From NCBI GenBank assembly GCA_026214975.1, contig CM047810.1:90326560-90390559 (forward strand): a stretch of 64,000 nucleotides of DNA. The letters run 5' to 3'. The first letter of the stretch is position 1. The number at the start of each line of letters is the position of its first letter. Below, in pieces: positions 36,301 to 48,402 of the stretch. The position numbers and the translations under genes are program-made. Under the pieces are notes generated by a model that ran no database searches, was not told where the DNA came from, and saw only the letters and a program-made list of their open reading frames with translations. The stretch comes from Gentiana macrophylla (taxonomy: Eukaryota > Streptophyta > Magnoliopsida > Gentianales > Gentianaceae).

Positions 36301-36891
36301 CTTACAAACCAACTCCGGGGTAAAATTCAAACTCAGGTTCATGTATAGGCTAACTTATGCTCAAAAGACCAAAAGATAGTAAATCATAAGCAGAAAAGGT
36401 AATACCTTGCCTTCAACATTGTACCACGAATAATCGAACCTTTTAATATTTATTTTCTCGGAGCCATATTGGTGCTTTAAAGGTGTTGCTTCCATCACTT
36501 TTCCCATCGTAGATTCGTTGCTCCACATGTTGCTGGGTAATTTTCTCAGCGCCCGCGAAAAATTACTGACTCGGATTATTGCTTCCCTGGTTTCTGCAAA
36601 CAGAAGAAAAACAAAACGGACCGTAGACTAATTTTAACATGGTTTCCCATCTTTCGCTATCGACTCTACGGATTAAACATACGGAGATAAGCAGACACGA
36701 AGTTCCGAAAGCGAACCAGGCTCATTTGGCGGTGAGAGGTAGTCTTGTTGGGAGCGAAACCAATTTATTCAGATTCGGAATTTTTACTGAGAGCGCATAA
36801 ACGAGAGGACTCAAAAGCGTAAAAGCAGACTCTAAAAAGCAGAAAACTCGATATGAATAAAAATTATTTATATACAAAATTGACCGTTGGT
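33369..36891 (-). other. Element B internal region
   Basis: PPT at 33369-33383 (actaccccccactta on plus), second PPT-like tract at 34327-34337, and a 200-bp stretch (35190-35400) almost purely purine on the plus strand, hence pyrimidine-rich in sense. The same pyrimidine tract in element C sits directly upstream of C's env-like frame. In B that frame is missing. The remaining open frames are short and unconvincing. Confidence 0.7.
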
Positions 36892-36909
36892 TCCCCGGCA
36901 ACGGCGCCA
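36892..36909 (-). promoter_or_regulatory. Element B primer binding site (tRNA-Asp)
   Basis: The sense strand TGGCGCCGTTGCCGGGGA matches the 3' end of tRNA-Asp over 18 nt, 6 nt from the LTR. Confidence 0.92.
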
Positions 36910-36915
36910 AAAACT

Positions 36916-38631
36916 TGATGACGTAGATCAAATGATAATAAAATACTTGACCACCATAAACCAATACTAGCAAGAGGACTAGGTCCATCGTAGTATAGCT
37001 ATAGCGAATCAAGGTCGATCCCACAGGGAACCAATTGTGGATCATTTATATACAAACAACTAATTATTCATATCAAGGACATAAAGGCGGTCTACGACCA
37101 ACGAAGGACAAGAAAAGTAAAGGACACGACTCGACACAACACATAACGTAATTAACCTCCCCAATTATCATGTTATCGTTTGGATCTAGAGATTCTATAT
37201 AATTAAGCTAGACTCGACAACTATTAACCCGATTCGTATTTCTTTTATATTGGCTACGGGAGTCATCCCCTAAACTAGATCTAGCTCCGGGTAGACCATC
37301 TAGATCACTATGCTACATCACGTGACTTCAGTTTTTCGGCCTCCATCTCATATGACTCGCACGGTTACAAAACTAGGGATGCCGATATTAACCGTATTCC
37401 TCACCTAGGCAACATTCCTTTGACAGACGTACTTCCTAAGCGATCACATCAGTCTCTGTCCCATTAACACTAACTTTTTAGGTATCATGTTAATCTACGA
37501 TTTACGTATAATCAGGTGCTAGCAATTCCCAAATACAGAACAGATCTAGATCTCGCTGAAAGTCCCGGAAGATCAATTCATGAGCCGACCTAGGAGCCCT
37601 ATATTGGTATTTCCTAATCATACGCTAATTAAAACAGACGAGCAACGTAGCCGTAGCCATACCTACTAAGATAAGAAATTCTAGGTGGACAATCACACCA
37701 TAAAGACGTGGCTAGATTGACGCGGCGAAAAACTAAATCTTAGCATTTCTCTATACTTAACGGATAAAATAGAAGTTCACAAAGCAATTATATGGATCTA
37801 CTAAAAACACGGTTGTCGATCATACCAAAGTCATCTATAGATCACCGGATAACAGATCTGGGCGTGTGGATCATTATAGACAAGGAATCCCCACTGCCTC
37901 ATATCGTATCCTTAGATCTACATCGTTCGGTGAAGAACGAACAACCTCAAACGATAAACAATAATTGGGGGCTTAATTACAAAGAACTAAGAACAAATAA
38001 ATACAAGAACTTACATTATTGAAGAACTTGCATAAAAACTGCTCCAAGAAAAACTGAAGCTTTAATTATGAATTGTGTATATTTTCGTTGTTTGTGTGTG
38101 GCGTGTAGTACAAATATATAGGAGTCGAAATTCGCATAGGATAAGCCTTAACCGATCTAAAATAGTTTTCCTAAATTCAAATTAAGTATGAAAACGCGTT
38201 AGGATAATTCCAAGTCGATCCGAAAGCTAAAGGGCAATTTGCGCCCCCCCTTCTTATTCGTCCCCCTTATTGGCGCCATCTCTTCCTCTTTTCGTGCTAA
38301 TCCGATCTTTATCTTGAATTTCCTTTGATTTATCTTGAGATTTAATTCTTCCACTTGTATTTATCCTCCAAAATTATCTCTATCATTCCAAAATAAATAT
38401 TTATCCCAAAATAAATCATATTTAAAAAACGGATAAATACCAAATTACATAATAAAAATGGATAAATACCGAATTATGTCTTATAAATGGATAAATACCA
38501 AATTATATAATATAAATTACATAACATTAAATAATCCATATAAACATGTGATTTAATGTAAAATATATATTATTAATCTCGATTTAAGGACAATGTTGAT
38601 GACTTTTACGGGTATAATTTGACCGTCATCA
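36916..38631 (-). repeat. Element B 5' LTR
   Basis: Begins tgatgacgtagatcaa and ends gaccgtcatca. Near-identical to 31495-33368 apart from the duplication and scattered substitutions, consistent with a recent insertion. Confidence 0.93.
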
Positions 38632-38636
38632 TGGAT

Positions 38637-40839
38637 CAGATAGTGATGACTCATCATCATCTGAATCTGGTGATGATCATCCTTCTGGTCCAGGAGGAGT
38701 CAGTGGAACTGCTTTGATTGATGAACCAAATATACAACAGTCCTCTGATACTGGTAGGTCTGCTGAGGGCCAGCAGACTGGTCAAATGGATGAGGATTCG
38801 GAAGATCTCACCATGGATGATCTGGAGGCACAAATCAATGAGGGTATACATATTGGTGCAAACAGGCTGGTTGGTGAGATAGATATTGTCTTCATTGAGG
38901 AATCTGCTGCACTTACTGAAGATCAGCAGACTGAAGATTTGAATGAAGAAAGGGTTACTGATCATAGTGAGCACGATGTCGATTCGAGGATTCGCTCAAT
39001 ATCAAACATGGATTGACACTCGGGACACTCTATCCAAAAGCGCAAATTTTCTACGAAGGATTGCTGATGTTAGGGAATTTCAAAGAGATAATATGGCTGA
39101 ATTTCCTGTAATTCTTGTACAAAGAGTGCTGATCACTGAGGAACAAACAGTGGTAGCACAGAGATTAGACATGGTGATGGGATTTGAAGGATCACCATTG
39201 ATTGTTGAGGAGGTTCAGGCTGCTGAGGATCATACAGCACCTGAACAAAGGTTGGACCTGGTGGTTCGAGTTCTTTGAGAACAGATAAAGACTGAACAAA
39301 GGTTCTAAATGGTGGTTCAGTTCTTCGAGAAAGCAGATAAAGACTGAACAAAGGTCGGAACTGGAGAGTGCAGTTCTTTGAGGTCCAAACAAAGACTGGA
39401 CACAAGTTGGAACCAGAAATGGGTTTGGAAGAAACCCCTGCTATTATTGTTGAACAGGCTGCTGTAGTGGAGCCTACTGGAGACAAGGCCACTGTACGAA
39501 AAGATGGTCAGCAGACTGCTGTTGTTGATGAGGATGAGCAGCTGCTGGACTATGATTAGAGTGATGAGGAATTTCAAGTGCCTGAGGAAGAACCTATAGA
39601 TGCTGAACCTCAACAGGCATTTGTATCTATCTTTGAAGAACCTGCCTTAGATCCAATTCTCGAGCAATTCCAAGGACCTAACCCTGCTGGAAGGGATATG
39701 AGCTGGGCCATGGTTGTCAGCAGACAGAGGACACAATACAATGTTGAAGAGCCTGCTGATGAAGCTGCTGGACATATGGCTGGAGGAATGGCTGGTGGGG
39801 TACCAGCAGAGATTTTGGATGAGTTGAGGACTGTCAGAAATTACATTACAAGGTTAAGAACTCAACTTGACAGGCAAGACCAGAGGTTTGAAGATTTGAT
39901 GAATCTGGTGGAAAATAGAGGGAGGACTACAGAAACAGTTGCCTCCAATATTACTTCCACCCAGTATGCTCTTGCTAACCTTGCTCTGGATGTAAAGCGG
40001 ATCAGACAAGGAAATACAATGAAGGAGAATTTTCTGAAAGATCAACTTGAAGCCATCCACCAGAAACTTGATAACCTTGCTGAGGCACCCAAGCCTGCTG
40101 CGGCTGAGGCTGTTGGAACACTTCAACCTGCTGGATTGGATCCTAAGTTTACTGAGAGGATCAATCTACTGGAGCAGACTATGCAAGAACGGATTATTGC
40201 AGTTGATACTAGAACTGAAATCATGGAGGGACAATTGAGTAATCTAGTAATCACACAGGAGAGTGTTCATGGCCTGCTGTCCCGTTTTGTTGATGATGTC
40301 AATAAGGGGGAAGAGAGCCAGACAGCTGTAGCAAAAGAGGCTGCTAGAATTTTTGAAAAGAAAAGATGGGAAGATGACACAAATGCATTCAGAGAACCTG
40401 CACCTGGCAGACTTCCACTCACTGATGATCTTCTCAGAGAATATAAGAAGGTCTACAACAGTAAGAGAAGACCCTACCATGATAAAGGTTTCCATGAGGG
40501 ACTAAATTCCTTTCTGGGACTTAAGTTTTGGGAAACAAGGGTGAAAGCCTTGAGAGCTGCACATAGAGGTGGAAGAGGTGGTAGAGGTGGAAGGAGTTTA
40601 CCTACCCATCAGCAAAGGATTCACTGAATGAATTTAAATAAGTACACATGCGCTTAGGTTTTAGAGTACATCAGATCAATCTTACTCTACCTGAGGCATG
40701 GAAATGGTGGAAAGAAGTGAATCCTCACATTGATTTCTCTCTTATTGAAAATGAATGGATGAGAGAAATGGTTAGAGGAATAAGAGCTTATCAAGAGCAA
40801 GTAGAGAAGGCAAGAGAAGAAAGAGAAAGAAGACACTAG
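38637..40839 (+). pseudogene. SIRE env-like gene, 3' half
   Basis: The frame resumes right of element B and its TSD with an acidic/Ser-rich stretch (DDSSSSESGDDHP). It is broken by frameshifts near 38970 and 39270 and by a tandem repeat at 39271-39425, and runs cleanly from 39578 to 40627 (349 codons). That last frame is largely coiled coil (LDELRTVRNYITRLRTQLDR, KFTERINLLEQTMQER) and ends in an RGG-rich tail (HRGGRGGRGGRS). A further basic frame (40648-40839: LTLPEAWKWWKEVNPHIDF) probably belongs to the same product after a frameshift. No transmembrane segment stands out, unlike a classical envelope protein. Confidence 0.72.
39271..39425 (+). repeat. About 52-bp tandem repeat within the env-like gene
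   Basis: ttctttgag...agataaagactgaacaaagg...gttcag-like units start at 39271, 39321 and 39374 (periods 50 and 53). Unit lengths that are not multiples of three disrupt the frame. Confidence 0.75.
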
Positions 40840-40986
40840 ATCAGCATACCTACACATGCATTTTACTTTTGCTGAATCTAGACTGTAATACTTTTGAAAC
40901 AATTGATTATAATGATAAATGACTATATTTGTTCTGTTTTTGTTTTTGATCTTTTTGCTTTGCTGTAAGGAGGGTATTGGCATCAT

Positions 40987-41004
40987 CACCAAAAAGGGGT
41001 AAAT
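40987..41004 (+). promoter_or_regulatory. SIRE polypurine tract
   Basis: accaaaaaggggtaaat directly precedes the 3' LTR, the usual copia PPT (AAAAGGGG). Confidence 0.88.
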
Positions 41005-42065
41005 TGTTGGACTTATTTTATGTTTTAGTGATAAGTGCCAGACTAGCTGTTATAGAGCGAAGGCAAAAAGATGTCTAGATCAAATGTATAGGCTTATTAG
41101 AGTTTGATATTTGCATAGGTTTGATCAAACAAGCACTGTAATTGGTCAGCTGACTTACATCAGCAGACTTGTCTAGATCAAGAGGGTACCGAGTCGATGA
41201 GACTAGTATAGGAACCTCGCCAAGGCGAACGTTAAGGGCTCAAACTCAGTTATTGAAGGCTAAGAGATCAAACTTAGTATTTAAAGTCAAGGATATGGAA
41301 TCAGAATTTAGGGAAGTCTGTGATGACCTAAACTGATTACATATACCTTGTGTACAAGGTCTAAGTTCCACAAGTCAAGTGGTGATTGGAACTTAGTTAT
41401 ATTCAAAATGGTGTAATCTAACTTCATAATAAAAAGTTAGATATAAGAAAATTCAGCTGAAGTGTTATAATAAACACAGCAACTTGGGTTAGCTGACTTA
41501 TATATATTTCAGCTGACTTATATCCTTCAGGAACCTACAGATATATATTTCGAATTATTCAAAGGTTACATTGGAAGATTACAAAGAAAGGGACAGCTAA
41601 CAACCTCTAAATTTATCAAACAAATCAATGGTTAAGATCAAATGGACGTTGGAAAGAAACAGAGCTTTATCCAATGGATACAAGTCAAAGGGTGGACAGT
41701 CAGAAGCTGTCAAAAAGCGATCGACGATTGTCAAGATTTATGAACAAAGTGATGTGAAAGCAAGTCAAATGGGACAAATCTGAAATGGCTATGTTTGAAT
41801 TTCAAACATAAGTCACAAGGATTCCTACCTATAAATAGAGGACTCCTAATTCAGATACAAGTGATGAAAATTAAGGATCTATCTTGAGCTATCAGATTTC
41901 AATCGATCAAAACACCCTGCTGACCCTACTGAGCATAAAGCTACTGATCCAGTAAAACTCTTCAAGTGTAATCTGCTTTCAAGATGCATCAAGTTTACAC
42001 ACTTGAAGACCTCAAGCTGCTGATCATATCATCCTGATCAAGCTGCTGAAAGCTGAATCACTTAC
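41005..42065 (+). repeat. SIRE 3' LTR, left part
   Basis: Begins tgttggacttatttta like the 5' LTR and contains the same ctataaatag TATA (about 41829-41838). It is cut at 42065 by element C (TSD cttac, 42061-42065) and resumes at 50357. The joined length is about 1683 bp against 1698 bp for the 5' LTR. Confidence 0.93.
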
Positions 42066-42903
42066 TGATTGAGGTCAAGTTAAATTATTAACTCGATTCC
42101 TAAATAACCACTAGCAAGTGAACTAGGTTCAATCGCAGTATAGCTAGATAGAGTCGAGGTCGATCCCACAGAGAATCAATTTGTGGATCCTAACTTAAAT
42201 AGTCAACCTATTTATTTCGTTTGACAAAGACGGTCTATGACCAACATAGAATACGAGAAAAGAAAGACACACTCAAACATATAAACAAACAACTTGTAAA
42301 CAAATAACGTAATCAACTGCCCAATTATAACCGTAATTATTTGGATCTAGACAATTTATATAACAACAAGACTCATCAACTATTAATCCGTTCATATCTA
42401 TTTATATTGGCTACGGGAGTCATCCTCTAAGCTTGATGTAGCACCGGTAGGTCACTATATCACTGTGGTATTGTTACGTGACTTCGCTTTTTGGTGCCTC
42501 CATCTCATATAACTCACACGCTTACGACTCTAAGGATGCCGATATTAACCGTACACCTCGTCCAGGCAACATTCCTATGGTTAGGCGTACTTCCTAAACG
42601 ATCACTCAAACTCTCGTCCAACTAACAATTACCAAGTTATAGTCACATGCTAGTTTACGATCTACATTATAACAAAGGTGCGCTCAATTCCCTAATATAA
42701 ACCTACCTAGATAACATTTGAACGTCCGAAGATCAATTCATGAGCCTACCTAAGAGTTTTATACCGGTATTTCCTTTTACATGTTTTAATTAAATTAAGC
42801 GAGTGGCGTAGCCATAGCCATACCTACTTGAGATAACAGATTCAATTAAGCTAACCTAATCATAAAGACATGGTGATTAACGGATGAAACAGTTTGAAAG
42901 CTC

Positions 42904-42960
42904 TCGGTCGACCGAATAGGTGCTCTCGGTCGACCGAGTGACACCTCTCGGTCACCCGAG
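42904..42960. repeat. Palindrome cluster 1, element C 3' LTR
   Basis: Two exact TCGGTCGACCGA cores (42904-42915; CTCGGTCGACCGAG at 42925-42938) and one variant CTCGGTCACCCGAG (42947-42960), spaced about 22 bp. Repeated in the other LTR at 49433-49489. Confidence 0.9.
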
Positions 42961-43483
42961 TACTTAACTCCCCAGATTACATCCCCGAATATATTTCTCA
43001 GCGTTTCACATACGAATCGGATTATATAGTGAATCATCAGGACATCATATAAATTAATCTAAATACACGTAAATTAAACACGCAGATTCATCCATAGATA
43101 ATAGGTAGAGGGCGTAGGGTATGAGATCCTCATAGACAAGGTATCACCATCGCTACTAACGTCATATCCTAGATCTACATCATCTAGATATGAATAACTA
43201 CTCAAACAATCAAAGCATAATTGGGAAATTGATTACTAAAAGAAAACAAGATGAAGAACTAGGGCTTACATGTTTGCACCCTCAGCTCCTCCACAAGCCT
43301 AATGAATCCTTATTTGCTTATTTGTATATATGAATTGATATTGGTGAATGCATAATAAAAAATACAAAGGACTTGTGTTTATATAGAGCCTCAGCCGACA
43401 AAGAAAACCGACTTAAAATGCTGACACTATGAACCCTAACCGCCTCAAAAATGTGCCGGACTTTCACTGGGCTACAGGCCCAC

Positions 43484-43523
43484 TCGGTCGACCGAATGCA
43501 TAGGCTCGGTCGACCGAGCCTAT
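43484..43523. repeat. Palindrome cluster 2, element C 3' LTR
   Basis: A TCGGTCGACCGA core at 43484-43495 and a second core inside a perfect 24-bp palindrome at 43500-43523. The other LTR has the pair at 50014-50051, with the second palindrome shortened to 20 bp. Confidence 0.9.
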
Positions 43524-43821
43524 ATATGCTTCGGGCTTTCTTCTTTTTCCGTCTTGGGCTTTCTGAACTTGTCTGCGATCCATTAAAGCTTCTCCAAAGT
43601 CCATCCTTGTGCTCCCAAATGAGTTACTACAAATATAGTATGACATACCGTCTGTAACATCAAATAATATAATAAAACCTCTTAATACATAATAATGAAT
43701 CGTAACTCTCGGCATATGCAAATTAAGCGTATTACGACTTATTATTACTCTATTATTGCTCCTTTAAACTAGAATCGGGGATAATGGTCATAGAATAACG
43801 GGCACAAAATGACCGTTATCA

Positions 43822-45220
43822 ACTACCCCCCACTTAGCCTTTGATCGTCCCGATCAAAATATCAATAAGTCATTCCCCATAAACTACTTTCCAGTGGTCA
43901 CAGTATACTGACACAAGAAACTCGAATCAACTCATATCCTCTATGCTCATCAGTTATCCATTATCCACTATTCATCACGAATCGATGTGTCGTGTGCATG
44001 TGCATTGAGTTTTAAATATTCGTAGCAAGATTAGAGCTTATGCAAACTTTGTAGTCTTAACCCACCAACTTCAGTATTCCCACTTCTTAAGCCTTTTAAT
44101 TGTTGAAGCACTAGAATAATAAGCAAGAGCGTATCTATAGGGTTTTTGGACTTGGAGACCGAGTACTACTCAAAGCCTCTTAAAGAGTTGAATATTCTTT
44201 TCATATCTTTATATTTTTGAGATACTATCAATCTCAAGAAGGAAAACTTTTAGAGCACCCTCTATCTTGGATCAAAAATAGCATTGAATATTACCACAAA
44301 GCGAGGCTACTTTGGTAACTTACTACAAGCCGGTGTTTAACATTATCAAACACAGTACGTCTCAAGCTTATTAATCAGCTTTTGCGGCCAGAATTTTTAG
44401 GAACACATCAGATGATAAATTTGACACTAGGTAAGCATAACCAATTATCTATGCAATGTACACATAATTTCTCACTTTTTATAATAAGCGTAGTACAACT
44501 CGATTCAGTTATCGAATACTTGAATAATAAACAACTACTCGCAACGGACAATATGAATATCATTAAGTTTACTAGTCAATAAATCGCAGAAGTATAAAGT
44601 GATCACGTACTCATGAAATATGGGTTATTTCTTATTAGATATAATTATCAGGAACTCACAAAAGTAAATGTGATTCTAAGTTTAAAAGTTTTAAAATCTT
44701 ACTCATTTTATTTATTATTTGATATATGGGAGCATATGGAAACTTGTTTAAGCTAAGTGACTTGTACCCCCCACTTAAACCATGCATTGTCCCCAATGTA
44801 TAAAAACCGAAATAACAAACTCAGAAAAGGAACTTAGCTCTGGATAAGCGTGGAAGTTGAACAAGTCTTGGGAATTCGGCAAAGTTTAACAGGCACAGGC
44901 ATTGGCCACTAGCAGAAAAATAATCACTCCAACACACATCTTAAACAAAGCTTGAAACTCGTTACAGGATTAGTCCAAACAGTAATAATCAGAAGAAAAA
45001 AAAAAAAGGGACCGTAAAAGGGATAACAATTTCCTTAAACATTTTTAAGTCCATAAATTAATGATTACATTTCAATACATTTCAGCAAGTCCAAAACATT
45101 ACATGAGTTCGAATTTAGGAAATAGAGACACTTGCTCTATATAACACGACATACTAGTAGAAGTGAGTCAAAATAAAAACTCGTTAATTATAGGAAATGC
45201 AAACACGCAAATAAAAATAC
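43822..45220 (-). other. Element C 3' non-coding region
   Basis: PPT at 43822-43836 and second PPT-like tract at 44766-44776 (tacccccc-actt on plus). Between them is sequence shared with element B, including a TTACC...GGTAA inverted repeat near 44290-44320. No gene. Confidence 0.7.
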
Positions 45221-46364
45221 TTAATCCCAAAATCCTGGATTGAATGGTGCTAGTTGCAAATTGTTCGGGCCGGCTTCGTCAGCATCATCCTCGGGTTCCC
45301 CTTCTTGTTCTTGATCGTGGCCGTGAACGATAGGCGGTGCGACAGAATTTAAAGATAGGATAGGCATTGGCTCCACATAGGAATCGCCGCCTAACACAGG
45401 GCACTCGGCTCCCTCACAGAATGTAGTGATCAGTGAACCGAAAGGTAAGGTATGCCGAGGCTTGAGAGCATCGTCTGTCATTTCCTTACGTATCAACGCC
45501 CCCCACATTCACGGGCCATCCCGTGTATAACCAATAAAGCATAGTGGCATGGGTATAGTAGACCGTAGATACATGCTTAGCGGAAAGATATTAGAACGGA
45601 TAAGCCGATGAAGGAATTTATCCTCCCATCTCCTAAAATCACGGTTCCGCAAATGTGCGGGCAACCTCCCTATAGTCCATTCTATCCCCAGATAGGCACC
45701 AACTTCCTCCAACCAAGCATCGGACCCGTCAAATGTCGCCATATACTCCGGCCCGTCCTCCGAGATATCCAACCCAAAATAAGCATTAAAGCGTGCCGGA
45801 GAAATGACAATTGGTCGCCCACGAATAATAACAATATTGGTGTCGGGGTGTACGCGTAAATAAGCATAAAATTCTCTTACCCAATTGGCGTTGACTCGGC
45901 CGGGGTGCTACGACATCTCGCCAGCGATAATGTTCCACCAATCCCAAAAGCTCATCCCCACAATTATCCAAATCTAGTCCTCGAGCTCGATGTACATGGG
46001 GCATTAACGAAATGATTAATAAGCGAAGAATATACCTCCCGACTCACGAATTGTGGTACCCCGTTGATTAATGGAATGTCGCCTGCAACTGCCACAAACT
46101 GAGCGGCTCTGTGTCTTCTTGGTGGCATCCCGACAGAAAAGTGGCACAGAAGTGGGCGGCGGCAACAGGGCTACTCTCGGTCGACCGAGAGTAATTACTC
46201 GGTTGACCGAGTGATGAGTTCGCCTGAAATGGTGGGTTTCCGGCCCTGTATCGTCCCAGTGACTGATTTGGTCGATCAGAAAAATATTTCGATAGGATTT
46301 TCAAAAGTGAGTGAAAATGGTGAAATGGATGAAGATTTTCAGAACACTTCCATTTGATTTCCAC
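45221..46364 (-). pseudogene. Element C env-like frame
   Basis: Read in sense, frames join through small shifts: a first part (46364-46068), then VPQFVSREVYSSL-like text, LVEHYRWRDVV (46004 frame), then from about 45909 NANWVREFYAYLRVHPD and RGRPIVISPARFNAYFGL, a DAWLEEVGAYLG block, and after one TGA (45511-45509) MWGALIRKEMTDDALKP and LPFGSLITTFC, with an acidic C-terminus ending at 45221. This resembles the plant-transposon domain protein that follows pol in Athila elements. Function unknown. At least two frameshifts and one nonsense codon. Confidence 0.65.
46172..46212. repeat. Palindrome cluster 3, element C internal
   Basis: A perfect 22-bp palindrome (46172-46193) around TCGGTCGACCGA, followed by a 16-bp near-palindrome ACTCGGTTGACCGAGT (46197-46212). 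It lies in the first part of the env-like frame. Confidence 0.9.
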
Positions 46365-47078
46365 AAGCGTTTGGGAAAAAGGTAGAGAAAGAAGATGGAG
46401 AAAAGGATGAAGAAAATGAAAGAGAGGATGAGTGGGTTAAATAGAAAAATGGCATTTGCAAAGTGGAATGTGATTGGTGGATAAAAATTGTTGGGGATTG
46501 ATGAGGTGTAAAGGTGGAATTTGAAATTTTGAATTGGAAGAATAAAGAAATTGGGAAGAGGAAAAGGTGAATGGTTGGGAAGAGGGAAAGGTGAATGGGG
46601 ATATGTAGAAATTAATGGTGTTGACCATTTTAATTGTTTTGACACACCGTAAATTAACTACAACATATAACCATGCCAAAATTATTATTTCACTTTTGCA
46701 ATTCCTACCGCAAATTTTTTTTTTCTCAACCGACAAGTTGTCTCAAGCACAAAAGCAATCTCATAAATCAAGCACTCTGGTCTAAGTATTTGTAAAATAA
46801 CGCATTTCTATTTCCTTAATCAACAATTTCTTACAAAGACTCAGTTACTACACTCCATTTCACATAAAGACGATTTGAATAAAAAAAATTATTTTGCACA
46901 TCCTTAACTCAGCAGTCGTCGGAACACGGAAAAATAGAAAAAAACTTCTTATCGTTTCACGCTACTTTTATTTTTTAACATAAAATAACTAAGAATAGAA
47001 ATAGTTCTCTGATTTAAGTCGGTAGCTCGACTTTCCATAAATCATCACTTTACTGAATCGCTCTTGGCTTGCCAGTTT
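46365..47078 (-). other. Pyrimidine-rich leader upstream of the env-like frame
   Basis: About 46370-46640 is almost entirely purine on the plus strand (CT-rich in sense), directly upstream of the env-like frame. The rest is AT-rich. It could be a transcript leader or core promoter for the env-like frame. A corresponding tract is present in element B (35190-35400). Confidence 0.5.
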
Positions 47079-47625
47079 TCACCGGTTAGCCTTTACCGAA
47101 AATGTCTTGTTGTCCTTTTGCACGAGTGCCTTTCCGTGAGATGTGAGTCCAACGAAAGACAATGAATCTGTCCATCCAAGCAAGCTCCAACTTTCATGAT
47201 TGTTTTGAAGTAGATGAGCTCTCTTTAGCTCGAACTCGGCGAGTTCATTTCTTTGTTTGCTTCCTTCTATTCTTGGAGTGCGGAGAAAGCGGGCCTCGAG
47301 ATTATGATTTTCTAGAACAGGGGCAGGCTCGACAGCTTTCTCATGACTCAGAGCTGTAAGGGTCTCATCTCTTTCTTCTGTCTTGTCATCGACACTTTTT
47401 CCTAGGCCCGGAGTAATATCTGGTTTCGAACAACCAACTCCTATAACATTCACGCTCACCGGAGTAGGAAATCTGAATTCCTCGTCCCATAGGTCTCGGA
47501 ACCTCTAGCATCGAAAAATGTGATCTCACGCTGGTCATACAATTAGGGCTCTAGAAGTATTGATAAAGGCTCTCCCTAAAATGATCGGGCAATGAGGTGC
47601 TCATCTATATCCATAACAACTATAT
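47079..47625 (-). pseudogene. Element C polyprotein segment after the protease
   Basis: From about 47600 the sense translation gives a GRAFINTSRAL track, matching the 'ILGRxFLxTxxAxID' end of retropepsin-like domains one frame away from the DSG part. A 126-codon frame (47459-47079: VNVIGVGCSKPDITPG...) follows with no recognisable domain. It is the end of the same broken polyprotein. Confidence 0.55.
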
Positions 47626-48306
47626 CTATCTTAAACACGAGTTTTGCCCTATGCCAATGATCATATTATACATATTTCCATACATGATCGTTCTGGTCCC
47701 ATCCGCAAACCTAACTTGTAACGGAGTATTTGTGGGAGTAAGGATTAGATTTCTATCACAAAGACTCTTTGGGAAAATGTTCAGACTCGAGCCAGAATCT
47801 ATCAAAGCCAACCCTAGGTATGTTCCTTCTAAGGTAACCTCTACCATAAATGCTCCTGGGTCATCTAGTTTCGGCATCAACCGAGCTTCATTCTCAATAT
47901 GCGCCGCATCTCTAGGACAGATGACTATAGGGCGATTTAGGTCTATGCTAACCTCAGAATCAGATTCTATATCTGACATGTGATGCATGTAGTCATATCC
48001 TGAATCTGAATCTGAAGAAATCTCTTCAGGATTTAACTTGGACATACCTCTGTATATGTAAGCATCTTTAGACTCTTTTGACTTCTTGTCTTCGTGAATT
48101 CTTGCATTCATCTTTGCTATTCTCTCATTGAGTTTAGGTGTCAACGGATTTCTAGGTGTGGTTTTGGTTCTCAGCACCATGACTTCTTCTCCTTGAACCT
48201 TAGAAAACTGATGTGATGACATCTTGCTAAACAGTTCGCTTGAGTGATTCCCTCGATTAAGCGCATCATAAGAAAAACAACAAGCGGTTATTGAACTAAG
48301 GCGCAA
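47626..48306 (-). pseudogene. Element C retropepsin-like frame
   Basis: A 226-codon frame with a charged N-terminal half (RIHEDKKSKESKDAYIYRG), an acidic Ser/Asp segment and an aspartic-protease core: GLALIDSGSSLNIFPKSLCD with the DSG active site, then PLQVRFADGTRTI. No capsid or zinc-knuckle motif precedes it, and RT is absent after it. The frame shifts at the C-terminal end of the protease (about 47626). It could cleave polyproteins in trans if expressed. That is inference. Confidence 0.65.
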
Positions 48307-48402
48307 GTATGATTACTCATACTGCTGCTAGGATTATAACCTACTAACAGAATCACTATGGGAAAACAACTATCAGAAAATATAGAAAAAAAAATAATGG
48401 GT

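Larger units (their letters stand above)
31490..38636 (-). mobile_element. Element B: non-coding Athila-type derivative
   Basis: LTRs 31495-33368 and 36916-38631 (TG...CA) with a perfect TSD tggat (31490-31494, 38632-38636). A tRNA-Asp PBS lies beside the right LTR and a PPT beside the left LTR, so orientation is minus. The 3.5-kb internal region has no gag or pol that I can recognise, making it a large non-autonomous derivative. Its sequence next to the PPT aligns with element C (both: aataagtcattcccca, atattaccaca...ctactttggtaac), so B and C are relatives. It sits inside the SIRE env-like gene. Confidence 0.93.
42066..43821 (-). repeat. Element C 3' LTR
   Basis: Begins tgattgaggtcaag and ends gaccgttatca. 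Minus-strand TATA (ctatataaac) near 43378-43388. Palindrome clusters lie at 42904-42960 (downstream of the TATA in sense) and 43484-43523 (about 100 bp upstream of it). Confidence 0.95.

Noticed and set aside
36892..36909. tRNA-Asp gene fragments at the four sites with ccccggcaacggcgcca
   Set aside because: Only the last 18 nt match a tRNA, always beside an LTR, so they are primer binding sites.
42904..42960. CRISPR-like array (spaced palindromic repeats)
   Set aside because: The repeats are few, unevenly spaced, lie inside a plant LTR and are duplicated with it. No cas genes, and the organism is a plant.
46437..46736. Minus-strand Phe/Ser/Pro-rich frame before the element C env-like gene
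   Set aside because: It follows from the pyrimidine-rich tract. There is no domain, and the frame is not shared with the matching tract of element B.
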